Source of the DNA: Asticcacaulis aquaticus
GTDB lineage: Bacteria; Pseudomonadota; Alphaproteobacteria; Caulobacterales; Caulobacteraceae
Direction of reading: 5' to 3'
DNA: 64,000 nt
NCBI RefSeq assembly: GCF_028550415.1
Contig: NZ_JAQQKX010000002.1
Location: 124,001 to 188,000 of the forward strand
Positions 35,914 to 44,255 of the stretch are shown here, one piece after another (position 1 is the stretch's first letter; each line of letters begins with the position of its first letter). Made by a program: the position numbers and the translations under genes. Below the pieces are notes generated by a model that saw nothing but the letters and a program-made list of their open reading frames with translations, had not been told where the DNA came from and made no database searches.

Positions 35914-36573
35914 TCAGATCGGGTAGTTGGAGTAGATTTTCCGCACCTCGGCATCACGGGCGATGCTGACCGGTGTAACCAGTTCGCGCGACATAATGCG
36001 AGCGATACAGGCGTCGGGCGATAAGCCTTTGCAGTCCGGATCCTTAGCGGCGCGTTGCGCAATAAGTTTACGAGCTGCGCCTTCGCCGACGCCCAACTGA
36101 CCGATAGGCTGCCGCTGCCCCAGTTCGATGCCAACCGGTTTAAACACCAGATAGGCCAGTTCGCTGCAATAGATGCTGCGATTATCGAACGAGAAATAGA
36201 TATCATAAGGGCGACCGTACAACGCCTTAGCCGCAGCAAAGACTTTGCGTGTTTGGGCCTCGGTCAGCCGCTTTGGGCGATAGACGGCATAACGGGCAAA
36301 CTTGCCGCGCGCAACCCATGCCTTGAGCGGCGTTTCCTTGACCGGCCCGACGGCCTCGACAACAACCCAGCCATCGGGCGTGCGTTTGACGATCCCCATA
36401 TGTGTATAAAGGCTACGGCTGGCCAGCAGGATGGCTTTCGATTGCTGACTGCGCGAGGTTTGGAAAATCAGATCGCCGTCGCGCCATTCCGGCGTGGACG
36501 CATTCCAGCGCCAGACACTAACGGCCAGCCCGATACACAAAATGAGCCCGACGACTTTCCAGATTTTACCCAT
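35914..36573 (-). CDS. YiiX/YebB-like cysteine hydrolase (membrane-anchored)
   Basis: 219 residues with one N-terminal membrane anchor (about 7-23). The circularly permuted NlpC/P60 order of the YiiX family is visible: DGDLIFQTSRSQQSKAI, then His58 in YTHMGIV, then Cys136 in YCSELAYLVF. Such enzymes may cut lipid-linked or peptide amides, but specific substrates are mostly unknown. It lies 18 bases after the ketol-acid reductoisomerase-like gene on the same strand and is probably co-transcribed. Confidence 0.83.
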   Translation of the reverse strand: MGKIWKVVGLILCIGLAVSVWRWNASTPEWRDGDLIFQTSRSQQSKAILLASRSLYTHMGIVKRTPDGWVVVEAVGPVKETPLKAWVARGKFARYAVYRPKRLTEAQTRKVFAAAKALYGRPYDIYFSFDNRSIYCSELAYLVFKPVGIELGQRQPIGQLGVGEGAARKLIAQRAAKDPDCKGLSPDACIARIMSRELVTPVSIARDAEVRKIYSNYPI

Positions 36574-36591
36574 GTTCCCCCCTGACCGACG

Positions 36592-37590
36592 TTAGAGTTT
36601 AGCCTTATCCGCCACTTCGTCCAGATAACGCTTGGTATCATCCAGCGCGTTATTCGCCAGGGCCGCGCGGCGGCGCTTCAAATCCACCGCCCCCGCATCG
36701 TAATCGGCCATCAGAGCGCGCACGAAGTCACCCGACTGAACGTCTTTCAGCACGTCGTCCATCGCCGCTTTCGAGGCGTCACCGATGATGCGCGGGCCGG
36801 TCAGATAGGCCCCATATTCCGCCGTATTGGAAATCTTTTCGAAGCCCCCCGACATGCCGCGCTCCCACAACAGATCGACGACCAGCTTCAGTTCGTAACA
36901 CGTCTCGAACCACGCCACTTCGCGCGGATAGCCCGCCGCGACCAGCGTATCGAAGGCCGTCGTGACCAGTTCGCGCGTCCCGCCGCATAGTACCACCTGC
37001 TCGCCGAACAGGTCACTTTCGCATTCGGCCTTCATGGTGGTCTCCAGTATCCCCTTGCGCCCGCAACCCAAGGCCGCCGCGAACGACAGGCCGATGGATT
37101 TGGCTTCACCTGTGGTATCCTGATGCACGGCGAACAGGCAGAAGACCCCCTCGCCCGCCTCATAGATGTCGCGGATGCGCGGCCCGATCCCCTTGGGTGA
37201 GACCAGCAACACATCCACATCTGCGGGCGGCGTGACCAGCCCGAAATTGACCGACAGGCCATGCGCGAAGATCAGGGCCTGACCGGCGCGCAGATGCGGA
37301 TTGATCTGATCGCGGAACAGGGCCTGATGCGCCTCGTCCGAGGTCAGGATGACGATGACCTCGGCCCATTGAACACCCTCTTCGACCGTCACCACACTCA
37401 GGCCATCGGCCCACACTTTCGCGCGGGTATCGCTGTCGGGTTTAAGTGCGACCCTGATCTCGACCACGCCGGAATCGCGGGCATTGAGCGCCTGAGTCCG
37501 CCCCTGCGAGCCATAGCCAACGATGAGCAGTTTCTTGCCCCGTATGACGCTCAGGTCGCAATCGCGGTCGTAATAGACGGGCAATGACAT
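36592..37590 (-). CDS. Divergent ketol-acid reductoisomerase (IlvC-like)
   Basis: 332 residues of class I KARI architecture. Metal ligands are intact (ECESDLFGEQVVLCGG and WFETCYELKLVVDL), as is ISNTAEYG. It departs from usual IlvC at otherwise fixed places: GYGSQGRTQALN instead of GYGSQGHAHALN, PKGIGPRIRD instead of PKGPGHTVR, and an Asp-containing cofactor loop (LKPDSDT). It probably acts on a 2-aceto-2-hydroxy acid or a similar substrate, but the standard ilvC of the genome may be elsewhere. No ilvB/ilvH neighbours. Confidence 0.75.
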   Translation of the reverse strand: MSLPVYYDRDCDLSVIRGKKLLIVGYGSQGRTQALNARDSGVVEIRVALKPDSDTRAKVWADGLSVVTVEEGVQWAEVIVILTSDEAHQALFRDQINPHLRAGQALIFAHGLSVNFGLVTPPADVDVLLVSPKGIGPRIRDIYEAGEGVFCLFAVHQDTTGEAKSIGLSFAAALGCGRKGILETTMKAECESDLFGEQVVLCGGTRELVTTAFDTLVAAGYPREVAWFETCYELKLVVDLLWERGMSGGFEKISNTAEYGAYLTGPRIIGDASKAAMDDVLKDVQSGDFVRALMADYDAGAVDLKRRRAALANNALDDTKRYLDEVADKAKL

Positions 37591-37648
37591 GGGGCGAACT
37601 CCTCACTATAATCGTCGCAGAATCGTACCCCCTATAGAGTAGCGCGCC

Positions 37649-38455
37649 ATGACCCGACACCCCGAATATCAGTATCTCGATCTCGTGCGCGACCTCATGG
37701 ACAATGGCGTGACACGCATGGATCGCACAGGCACAGGCACGACCGGGGCGTTCGGGCGGCAGATTCGCTTCGATCTTTCAAAGGGTTTTCCGCTCCTCAC
37801 CACCAAGCGGGTGCATTTCAAATCCGTGGCGGTCGAGCTTCTGTGGTTCCTGCGCGGTGACACCAATGTGAAGTACCTCAAGGACCACGGGGTTTCCATC
37901 TGGGACGAATGGGCCGATGAGAACGGCGACCTTGGTCCCGTCTATGGCAAGCAGTGGCGCAGTTGGGCCGCCCCCGACGGTCGCGTCATCGATCAGATGG
38001 CGCAGTTGATCGAGAACCTGAAGACCAATCCCTATTCCCGCCGCCACGTCATTTCAGCTTGGAACCCGTCCGAGGTCGAAGACATGGCTCTGCCGCCGTG
38101 CCACTGCCTGTTCCAGTTTTTCGTGGCCGAAGGGAAACTGTCGTGCCAGCTTTATCAGCGTTCGGCGGACGTGTTCTTAGGTGTGCCGTTCAATATCGCC
38201 TCCTACGCTCTGCTGACGCATATGGTGGCTCAAGCGGTCGGCCTTGAGGTCGGCGACTTCGTGCACAGCTTCGGCGACGTGCATTTGTATTCCAACCATA
38301 TGGAACAGGCGACGACGCAACTGACCCGAAATCCGTTGCCGTTCCCGACGCTGAAACTAGCCCCCAAGACGGATTTGTTCGGGTTCGACTATGCCGATAT
38401 CGAACTGATCGATTACCAGTCGCATGGCGCGTTGAAAGCGCCGGTGGCAGTATAA
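37649..38455 (+). CDS. thyA: Thymidylate synthase
   Basis: 268 residues. ThyA converts dUMP to dTMP with methylene-tetrahydrofolate. Catalytic Cys151 is in [15 protein letters not shown] near the start binds phosphate; [20 protein letters not shown] is the substrate site. Followed by folA after a palindromic repeat, the classical thyA-folA pair in which DHFR regenerates the folate that ThyA oxidises. Confidence 0.97.
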   Translation: MTRHPEYQYLDLVRDLMDNGVTRMDRTGTGTTGAFGRQIRFDLSKGFPLLTTKRVHFKSVAVELLWFLRGDTNVKYLKDHGVSIWDEWADENGDLGPVYGKQWRSWAAPDGRVIDQMAQLIENLKTNPYSRRHVISAWNPSEVEDMALPPCHCLFQFFVAEGKLSCQLYQRSADVFLGVPFNIASYALLTHMVAQAVGLEVGDFVHSFGDVHLYSNHMEQATTQLTRNPLPFPTLKLAPKTDLFGFDYADIELIDYQSHGALKAPVAV

Positions 38456-38462
38456 CTTTTTC

Positions 38463-38565
38463 TTCGCCCCTGTGGGGAGAAGGTGCCGCAAAGCGGCGGA
38501 TGAGGGGGCCACTCCTCTAGTGTTATCCCCCTCACCCTAACCCTCTCCCCATAGGGGCGAGGGGA
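38463..38565. repeat. Composite palindromic repeat between thyA and folA
   Basis: Hairpins CTTCGCCCC/GGGGAGAAG (about 38463-38482) and CCTCTCCCC/GGGGCGAGG (38541-38564) with GGATGAGGGGG and CCCCCTCACCCTAA between them. The parts match the element at 2106-2219 in the opposite orientation. Confidence 0.7.
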
Positions 38566-38577
38566 TTAAGGTTAAAT

Positions 38578-39096
38578 ATGCCCCGTCCCAAACTATCCCT
38601 TATCGTGGCCATGAGCGAAAACCGCGTCATCGGGCGCGACAACAGCTTGCCCTGGCATCTGCGATCCGACCTGAAAATGTTCAAAGCGATTACCCAGTTC
38701 AAGCCGATCATCATGGGCTCGAACACCTGGGACTCGCTGCCGCGCAAGCCGCTGCCGGGACGGCTGAACCTCGTCTGTTCGCGTGATCCTAAGTTCGAGG
38801 CCGAGGGGGCCGTGGTGTGCGAAACCCTGTTCGAGGCGATGGAGATCGCGCGCGAACACGCGGCGGACGACGGTGCGGATGAGGTGGTGGTCATCGGCGG
38901 CGCCAATATCTACGCTCAAACCATCGGCAAGGCCGACCGGCTCTATGTAACGCTGGTCCACACGACGCTGGACGGTGACGCGCATTTTCCGGAAATCGAT
39001 CCGGCGGTGTGGACAGAAACCAAATCGGAGTTCGTCGAAAAAGGCGACGGCGACGATTTCGATTTCACGCTGAAGGTTTATGAGCGAAACCGGTAA
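38578..39096 (+). CDS. folA: Dihydrofolate reductase
   Basis: 172 residues of chromosomal-type DHFR, reducing dihydrofolate with NADPH. Motifs: LIVAMSENRVIGRDNSLPWHL, where the Asp/Trp region binds folate, PIIMGSNTWDSLPRKPLPGRLN, and VVIGGANIYAQTI for NADPH. The catalytic acidic residue is Asp in LRSDLKMFK. Downstream of thyA, likely in one transcript. A repeat hairpin separates it from the convergent gene at 39131. Confidence 0.96.
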   Translation: MPRPKLSLIVAMSENRVIGRDNSLPWHLRSDLKMFKAITQFKPIIMGSNTWDSLPRKPLPGRLNLVCSRDPKFEAEGAVVCETLFEAMEIAREHAADDGADEVVVIGGANIYAQTIGKADRLYVTLVHTTLDGDAHFPEIDPAVWTETKSEFVEKGDGDDFDFTLKVYERNR

Positions 39097-39098
39097 CC

Positions 39099-39124
39099 CC
39101 TTCTCCCCGTAACCGGGGAGAAGG
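39099..39124. repeat. Single CTCCCC palindrome (terminator-like)
   Basis: CCCTTCTCCCCG/CGGGGAGAAGGG hairpin between convergent genes. Same unit as in the composite repeats at 2106 and 38463. No T run on the folA side. Confidence 0.7.
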
Positions 39125-39130
39125 GAAGTC

Positions 39131-40408
39131 CTAAAACCCGATCTTGGACTTGACGCCTTCCTTGATCATGTCGCCCAGCATCGACTTCTTCTTTTTCTTC
39201 TCTTCGGGCTTGGCCGAGGACGACGCTTCGGATTCGGCCTCCGCTTGCGCGCCACCCATCATGTCCTGCATCGACTGCCCCAGCAGCCCGCCAGTCGAGG
39301 AGCGATAGCGCACCTTGACCGTCCACTGGATATTCCACGGCACCTTCAAATCGGTGGGGCGCGGCGGATAGCTGAGATTGGTCTCGCCGCCAAACGCCGT
39401 CAGACTGAGCATCGATTGGGGCGCGGCCTTATAGACTTCGGCCGGCACGGCGCAGGTCGTGGTCTGCGGCGACAGTAGCACCTTTTGCGTCACCAGACGC
39501 TGAGCCTCCGCGGGTGGCAAATAATCGGCCATCAGGCTCATCGCCATCAGACCGGCCTGCGCCTCCGACGAACTCCAGAACACGAAGGTGTTGCCGTCGC
39601 CGCCGATGGTCGAGGCAAAATAGCCGGTCGAATTACCGACGGCGTTCCACGCCAGGTTTACCGCGCCCGATGCCACCGGGGCATTCGACGTCAGCTCCAG
39701 CGGCGCCATGAAATCCTGCTGGGGTGTCAGATTGAAGGCGATGTCCGGGCTGTAATTCCCCTTGATCGTATGCGCCCCGGCGATCGAGCTTTGTCCCGGC
39801 AGGCCCTTGTTGTGCTTGACGTTCGGCCATTCGCCATAGGTCGTCGAGGTCGACGGTAGCGGTCCGACAACGGTATTGATCTTCACCGTCGACGCCGTCA
39901 GTTTCTGAAACTCCGCCAGACGCGCGTCGGTCGCCGTCAGTTTCGACAGATCGACCACCACCGGCTGACCCGGACGGGCCTTTTCACCGCAACCCCAATA
40001 GATCAGAATCTTGCCCTTGGGTGGATCGTAGGTATGGGTGCCCGGCCCTTCCTCGACCTTCCCCGGTTTGGTGGGCGTGGTCTTGAAATAGAGCGGCAGG
40101 CTGGCCCCCATGCCAAGCGCCGACGGCACGAAGTGATCGGCCTTGGCCTCGCCCGTGGCGGCTGTTTTCGAGGAGAGTTCCAGCTTGAGGTCGTGGTGGA
40201 CCTTATCGCCGCCGCCCATCATGGTGCTCATCATCGAGCCCATGCTCGGCTTGCCGCCACCGAGTGCGAAGCCGGTCCGCGTTGTGGTGTCCATCCAATA
40301 TTCAGCCACCGGTCCGGTGACCACCTGTTTCGGCTGCGTCGCCGAATGGGCCGTCGTCAGGGCAAGGCCTGAGCTGGCCACAATCATAGCTGCGGTCTTG
40401 ATACGCAT
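39131..40408 (-). CDS. Secreted protein of unknown function
   Basis: 425 residues with a signal peptide (MRIKTAAMIVASSGLALTTAHSA). No family recognised. The N-terminal third has a Gly/Met-rich run (GGGKPSMGSMMSTMMGGG), the middle contains GKILIYWGCGEKARPGQPVVVDLSKL, and the end is a Glu/Ser/Ala- and Lys-rich tail (EEKKKKKS). A half-conserved copy of the TGAAC-N3-GTTCA palindrome lies at 40436, 28 bases upstream. Confidence 0.72.
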   Translation of the reverse strand: MRIKTAAMIVASSGLALTTAHSATQPKQVVTGPVAEYWMDTTTRTGFALGGGKPSMGSMMSTMMGGGDKVHHDLKLELSSKTAATGEAKADHFVPSALGMGASLPLYFKTTPTKPGKVEEGPGTHTYDPPKGKILIYWGCGEKARPGQPVVVDLSKLTATDARLAEFQKLTASTVKINTVVGPLPSTSTTYGEWPNVKHNKGLPGQSSIAGAHTIKGNYSPDIAFNLTPQQDFMAPLELTSNAPVASGAVNLAWNAVGNSTGYFASTIGGDGNTFVFWSSSEAQAGLMAMSLMADYLPPAEAQRLVTQKVLLSPQTTTCAVPAEVYKAAPQSMLSLTAFGGETNLSYPPRPTDLKVPWNIQWTVKVRYRSSTGGLLGQSMQDMMGGAQAEAESEASSSAKPEEKKKKKSMLGDMIKEGVKSKIGF

Positions 40409-40435
40409 GTCCCAACCCTTCCGATAATAACAATA

Positions 40436-40448
40436 TGAACGACGTTAT
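40436..40448 (-). promoter_or_regulatory. Degenerate copy of the TGAAC-N3-GTTCA operator
   Basis: TGAACGACGTTAT: one perfect half-site, the other changed at the last two bases. It shares AACGTCGTTCA (read on the minus strand) with the site at 33702. Confidence 0.45.
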
Positions 40449-40490
40449 CCTAGGAAGGGTTGATGACAGCCGCAATACCAAATTGGGGAA

Positions 40491-41582
40491 TTATACGAGG
40501 GTCGCCAAGGCCGAACGGTCGAACGGCTTCAATTCCTCGTGACGACCGGCGCTGATCTTGGTCAGCCACGTCGGATCACCCAGAATAGCGCGCCCCACGG
40601 CCACCAGATCGAAGTCGCCGCGATCCAGTCGACGCAACAGTTCCTCGATCCCCTGCGGGCTGGAATGCTCGCCACCGAAGGCGCTGATGAAGTCGCCGCT
40701 CAGGCCGACGCTGCCGACCGTGATCACCGGTGCGCCCGTCAGTTTCTTGACCCAGCCCGCAAAATTGAGATCCGAACCCTCGAATTCCGGCTCCCAGAAG
40801 CGGCGCTGCGAGGCATGGATGATGTCGGCACCGGCATCGAGCAGCGGACGCACCCAGGCTTCGAGATCGTTTTCGGTCGTCACGACGCGGGCATCATAAA
40901 CCCCGCCCTTGAATTGCGAAATACGGATGATGATTGGATAGTCCGGCCCGACTTCGGCGCGGGCGGCCTTGATGACCTCAGACGCGAATTTTGTGCGCTC
41001 ACCGATGGTCGGTCCGCCCCACTGATCGCCGCGGCGGTTGGTCTGATCCCAGAAAAACTCATCGATCAGGTAGCCGTGCGCGCCGTGCAGTTCGATGGCG
41101 TCGAACCCCAGCCGTTTAGCGTCACTCGCCGCGCACCCGAAGGCAGCAATGGAGTCGGCAATCGCCGCGTCGGTCATCGGCGCCCACTTTTGTTCGCCCG
41201 TCAGGCTCAGGCCTGATGGCGTATCCTTGGGGGCCGGATCGTAGCCGCTCTGGCTGGCCGCCGCGCCTGTGTGCCAGAGTTGCGGCGCGATACGCCCACC
41301 CTTAGCATGGACGGCTTCGACAACCTTGCCCCACGCTGTCAGCGCCTCGCCGAAGAAATTCGGGATATTGGGCTCGTTCTTCGAGGCCGGACGCTCGATC
41401 ACCGTCCCTTCCGTGAGGATAAGGCCGATACCGTCCTCGGCGCGGCGCTCGTAATATCGGGTGACGTCATCGGTCGGCACGCCGCCGGGTGAAAACTGAC
41501 GCGTCATGGGTGCCATGACCACGCGGTTCGGCAGGTTCAGCGATTTCAGGGCGTAGGGCGACAGAAGGGTGTTCAGCGACAT
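40491..41582 (-). CDS. Old yellow enzyme-type NADH:flavin oxidoreductase
   Basis: 363 residues of a single FMN-binding TIM barrel. Signatures: NRVVMAPMTRQFS, PQLWHTGAAA, GFDAIELHGAHGYLIDEFFWDQTNRRGDQWGG and the C-terminal FDLVAVGRAILGDPTWL. The GAHGYL motif has the paired His-x-x-(Asn/His) ligand region typical of the family; here it is HGAHGYL. Likely reduces activated alkenes or detoxifies electrophiles. ATG at 41582 (MSLNTLLSP) is preferred to the longer frame. Confidence 0.9.
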   Translation of the reverse strand: MSLNTLLSPYALKSLNLPNRVVMAPMTRQFSPGGVPTDDVTRYYERRAEDGIGLILTEGTVIERPASKNEPNIPNFFGEALTAWGKVVEAVHAKGGRIAPQLWHTGAAASQSGYDPAPKDTPSGLSLTGEQKWAPMTDAAIADSIAAFGCAASDAKRLGFDAIELHGAHGYLIDEFFWDQTNRRGDQWGGPTIGERTKFASEVIKAARAEVGPDYPIIIRISQFKGGVYDARVVTTENDLEAWVRPLLDAGADIIHASQRRFWEPEFEGSDLNFAGWVKKLTGAPVITVGSVGLSGDFISAFGGEHSSPQGIEELLRRLDRGDFDLVAVGRAILGDPTWLTKISAGRHEELKPFDRSALATLV

Positions 41583-41675
41583 GGGCGCGGCTCCGGCGGA
41601 TAAGTAACCGATCCTGATATAGTTACGCTTTTCGCACCCGCAAGAAACACCCAAAGAAACGCCCTGTGGAAAAAC

Positions 41676-43022
41676 TTAGCCGATGATCTTGGGGTAGGCC
41701 TTGAGCAAATTGACCTCCGCCCCTTCGGCGGCCTTGAGCAATTCCGGCGGCAGTTGCGATTTCAAAGCGTCGCGCGCAGCGCCCGCTTGCGGATGCCCGT
41801 TACGGGCCGCCACATCCAGCCAGACATAGGCATTGGCCTGATCGTTCGGTGTCTTGGCCGTGTCGTTGAGAAAATACTGGCCCAGCGCATATTGCGCCTC
41901 GACATGCCCTTCCCTGGCGGCGTCGAGCCATAATGTCTTGGCACCTATCCGGTCGTTAGCGGCATGGACCTTTTGTCCTTTTAGATACAGCGCTCGGGGA
42001 TTGCGAGCAGAGACGGCATCATCCAGCCAAAGCGCGGCTCTTGCCTTGTCCATCACAACGCCCTCACCGCGATCGTATATCTCGGCAACCAGAAGCATTG
42101 CGTCCACATGGCCCGCACCACCTGCCTTTTCGAGAAGGTCCACGCCCCGTTTCTGATCCTTGGGCCCGGCCTCGCCGTTATACAGCAGGCGGCCGGCCTG
42201 ATACCGCGCCTGCGCCAGACCGCGCGTTTCGACAGTACCCTTCGACGCGATCACCCGTTCCGCAATCGTCAAAGCCTCAGGTAGATTACGAAGCTGCGGA
42301 TCGGGAAGCGTATAAAGATCGATCAGCCTCAGGGCACCCGTCAGGACAAAGTCAGGCATCACCGTATCGATCAAATCGCCCGCGCTGTCGTAACACAGGC
42401 GATGCCACTTCATAGCCTCATGCAGATCCTTAGCAACGCCATCGCCTTTGACGTAGAGCTCTGCCAGCAGACGGGTCGCAAGGCAGCGGTTATCGACTCC
42501 CAGACGCGGATTTGTGGCCATGCTGGTGATGAGGGCGATGCGCGCCTGTGGATCGGGCGCCATGCCGATCAGGACGTCCTGAGAGGTCGAAACCCCCAGA
42601 TACATGGACTGGGTATAGAGTTCCGTTGCCTTCACTATATCGGCGGGAACCCCCAGCCCTTTGCGGTACATGTCCGCCAGATCATGGCAGCTTCGCAGCG
42701 CCTGCGGCGTCCGGTTCAGGCGTGTCGCCCGTTCCGGCAGGTTCTTGCTTTTTGCGCCCGTGGCGACGGCCTTGCTACAGTCCTTGTCATACCGCTTCAG
42801 AAGATAGGGATAATCCTTCTTCCGGATCGCTTCGGCCACGTCTGTATCGACCTGCGGCAGGGCAACGGCCTTTTCTGCGTCGCGACGCGCTCTATAATCC
42901 TGGGTTCCCGAAGCCGTCCCGTAGGTATCCTGAAAGTCGCGGGAACTCTGCGTCTGGGCTTCGGCCGTACAAGCCATCGCCGTCGTCAGCAGCACAATAG
43001 CCAAGGCTGTATTCGAATTCAT
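41676..43022 (-). CDS. Sel1-like repeat protein, exported
   Basis: 448 residues with a signal peptide (MNSNTALAIVLLTTAMACTAEA). Several Sel1/TPR-like alpha-hairpins are visible, such as GDGVAKDLHEAMKWHRLC, GAGHVDAMLLVAEIYDRGEGVVMDKARAALWLDDA, REGHVEAQYALGQYFLND and QANAYVWLDVAARNGHPQAG. Sel1 repeats scaffold protein complexes, often at the envelope. No enzymatic domain. Single gene, 93 bases from the OYE gene start. Confidence 0.85.
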   Translation of the reverse strand: MNSNTALAIVLLTTAMACTAEAQTQSSRDFQDTYGTASGTQDYRARRDAEKAVALPQVDTDVAEAIRKKDYPYLLKRYDKDCSKAVATGAKSKNLPERATRLNRTPQALRSCHDLADMYRKGLGVPADIVKATELYTQSMYLGVSTSQDVLIGMAPDPQARIALITSMATNPRLGVDNRCLATRLLAELYVKGDGVAKDLHEAMKWHRLCYDSAGDLIDTVMPDFVLTGALRLIDLYTLPDPQLRNLPEALTIAERVIASKGTVETRGLAQARYQAGRLLYNGEAGPKDQKRGVDLLEKAGGAGHVDAMLLVAEIYDRGEGVVMDKARAALWLDDAVSARNPRALYLKGQKVHAANDRIGAKTLWLDAAREGHVEAQYALGQYFLNDTAKTPNDQANAYVWLDVAARNGHPQAGAARDALKSQLPPELLKAAEGAEVNLLKAYPKIIG

Positions 43023-43085
43023 ATTCCCCCTCGATCACGCCTCCCCGGCGCGTATTATGCCCCTACACAAGCATGAAGCGCCTGC

Positions 43086-44183
43086 TTAGGTCAACTGCGC
43101 CCACAGAGCCTTCGCCATCTCATCGAACCGCTCGGCCATGACGCCGGTTTGCAAAGGTGCGGCATCGTCCGACGCTTGCCGTAAGCCCGGATCGAGCGGC
43201 ACTTCGCCAAGGAACGGCAGGTCCAGCCCCTCGGCCATCCTGCGCGCGCCGCCGCGACCGAAAATCTCGATCGCCGTACCGTCGGCACCGAGGAAATAGG
43301 CCATGTTCTCGACGACCCCCAGCACCTTCGTCCCGGTTTTGCCGAACAGGGTCACGGCACGGCGGGCGTCGATCAGGGCCATGTCCTGCGGCGTGGAGAC
43401 CACCACCGCGCCGTCGATCAGCGTCTTCTGCGTCAGGGTCAGTTGTACGTCGCCCGTACCCGGCGGCAGATCGACGATCAGCACATCGAGCGGGACATCA
43501 GCGCTACCCCATGCCGTCTGGGTCAGGAGTTGCGTCAGGGCCTGCGACGCCATCGGTCCGCGCCAGATCATCGCCTGATCGGCATCGACGAGGAAACCGA
43601 CCGAATTGACCTTCAATCCGAAAGCCACCGGCGGCACCATATGCTTGTTATCGTCAAAGGTCGGCGGCGTGGTGATCCCCAGCATGACCGGCGCCGACGG
43701 CCCGTAGATATCGGCATCGAGCCAGCCGACACGCAGGCCGAGGCGTTTAAGGCCCAAAGCCAGATTGAGCGACACGGTCGACTTGCCGACCCCGCCCTTG
43801 CCGGAGCCCACGACGACGACGTGTCTGACGTGATCGGGACGCGCCGTGGCGACCGGCGCCTTCGGCTTGCCCTGATCAGCGGCCTGAGGCGAGAGCTTTG
43901 CTTTGGTTTCCGGACGCGGCTGAGTGGGCGCTTCGGTTTCGGCGGTCAGGACGACCTGCGCCTTCTCAATGCCCGGCAAACCAGCCAGCAGAGTCTCTGC
44001 AGCGTCCCGCACCGGCCCGAAGCGCGTCACTTCCTCTTGCGGCACCTCCAGCATGAAACCGACGCGACCCGGTGACAGGACCAGCCCGCGCACCAGCCCC
44101 GCCGCTGTCAGGCCTTTACCGGTCACCGGATCGGCAATCGTATCGAGGGCGTCGAGGACGGTCTGTTTGTCGAGGCTGGCCAT
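43086..44183 (-). CDS. mrp: Mrp/NBP35-type P-loop iron-sulfur carrier ATPase
   Basis: 365 residues. An N-terminal MIP18/DUF59-like domain (1-85) is linked by a Pro/Ala/Lys-rich stretch to a deviant Walker A domain (GSGKGGVGKST, 126-136) typical of Mrp/ApbC. The family carries and transfers [4Fe-4S] clusters. The CPxC pair normally found after VENM is replaced by FLGADGT here, so cluster binding at the dimer interface would need other ligands; I believe this is common in alphaproteobacteria. Single gene, divergent from miaA. Confidence 0.92.
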   Translation of the reverse strand: MASLDKQTVLDALDTIADPVTGKGLTAAGLVRGLVLSPGRVGFMLEVPQEEVTRFGPVRDAAETLLAGLPGIEKAQVVLTAETEAPTQPRPETKAKLSPQAADQGKPKAPVATARPDHVRHVVVVGSGKGGVGKSTVSLNLALGLKRLGLRVGWLDADIYGPSAPVMLGITTPPTFDDNKHMVPPVAFGLKVNSVGFLVDADQAMIWRGPMASQALTQLLTQTAWGSADVPLDVLIVDLPPGTGDVQLTLTQKTLIDGAVVVSTPQDMALIDARRAVTLFGKTGTKVLGVVENMAYFLGADGTAIEIFGRGGARRMAEGLDLPFLGEVPLDPGLRQASDDAAPLQTGVMAERFDEMAKALWAQLT

Positions 44184-44255
44184 TTTTGTCTATCCATACA
44201 GTGTTGTGCGCCGTATAGGCTGAAACGGAATTGGCACAACCTTTTTTCGCGTTTC

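Noticed and set aside
44228-44246. TTGGCACAACCT... as a sigma-54 promoter of miaA
   Set aside because: The -12 GC is missing (T run instead).
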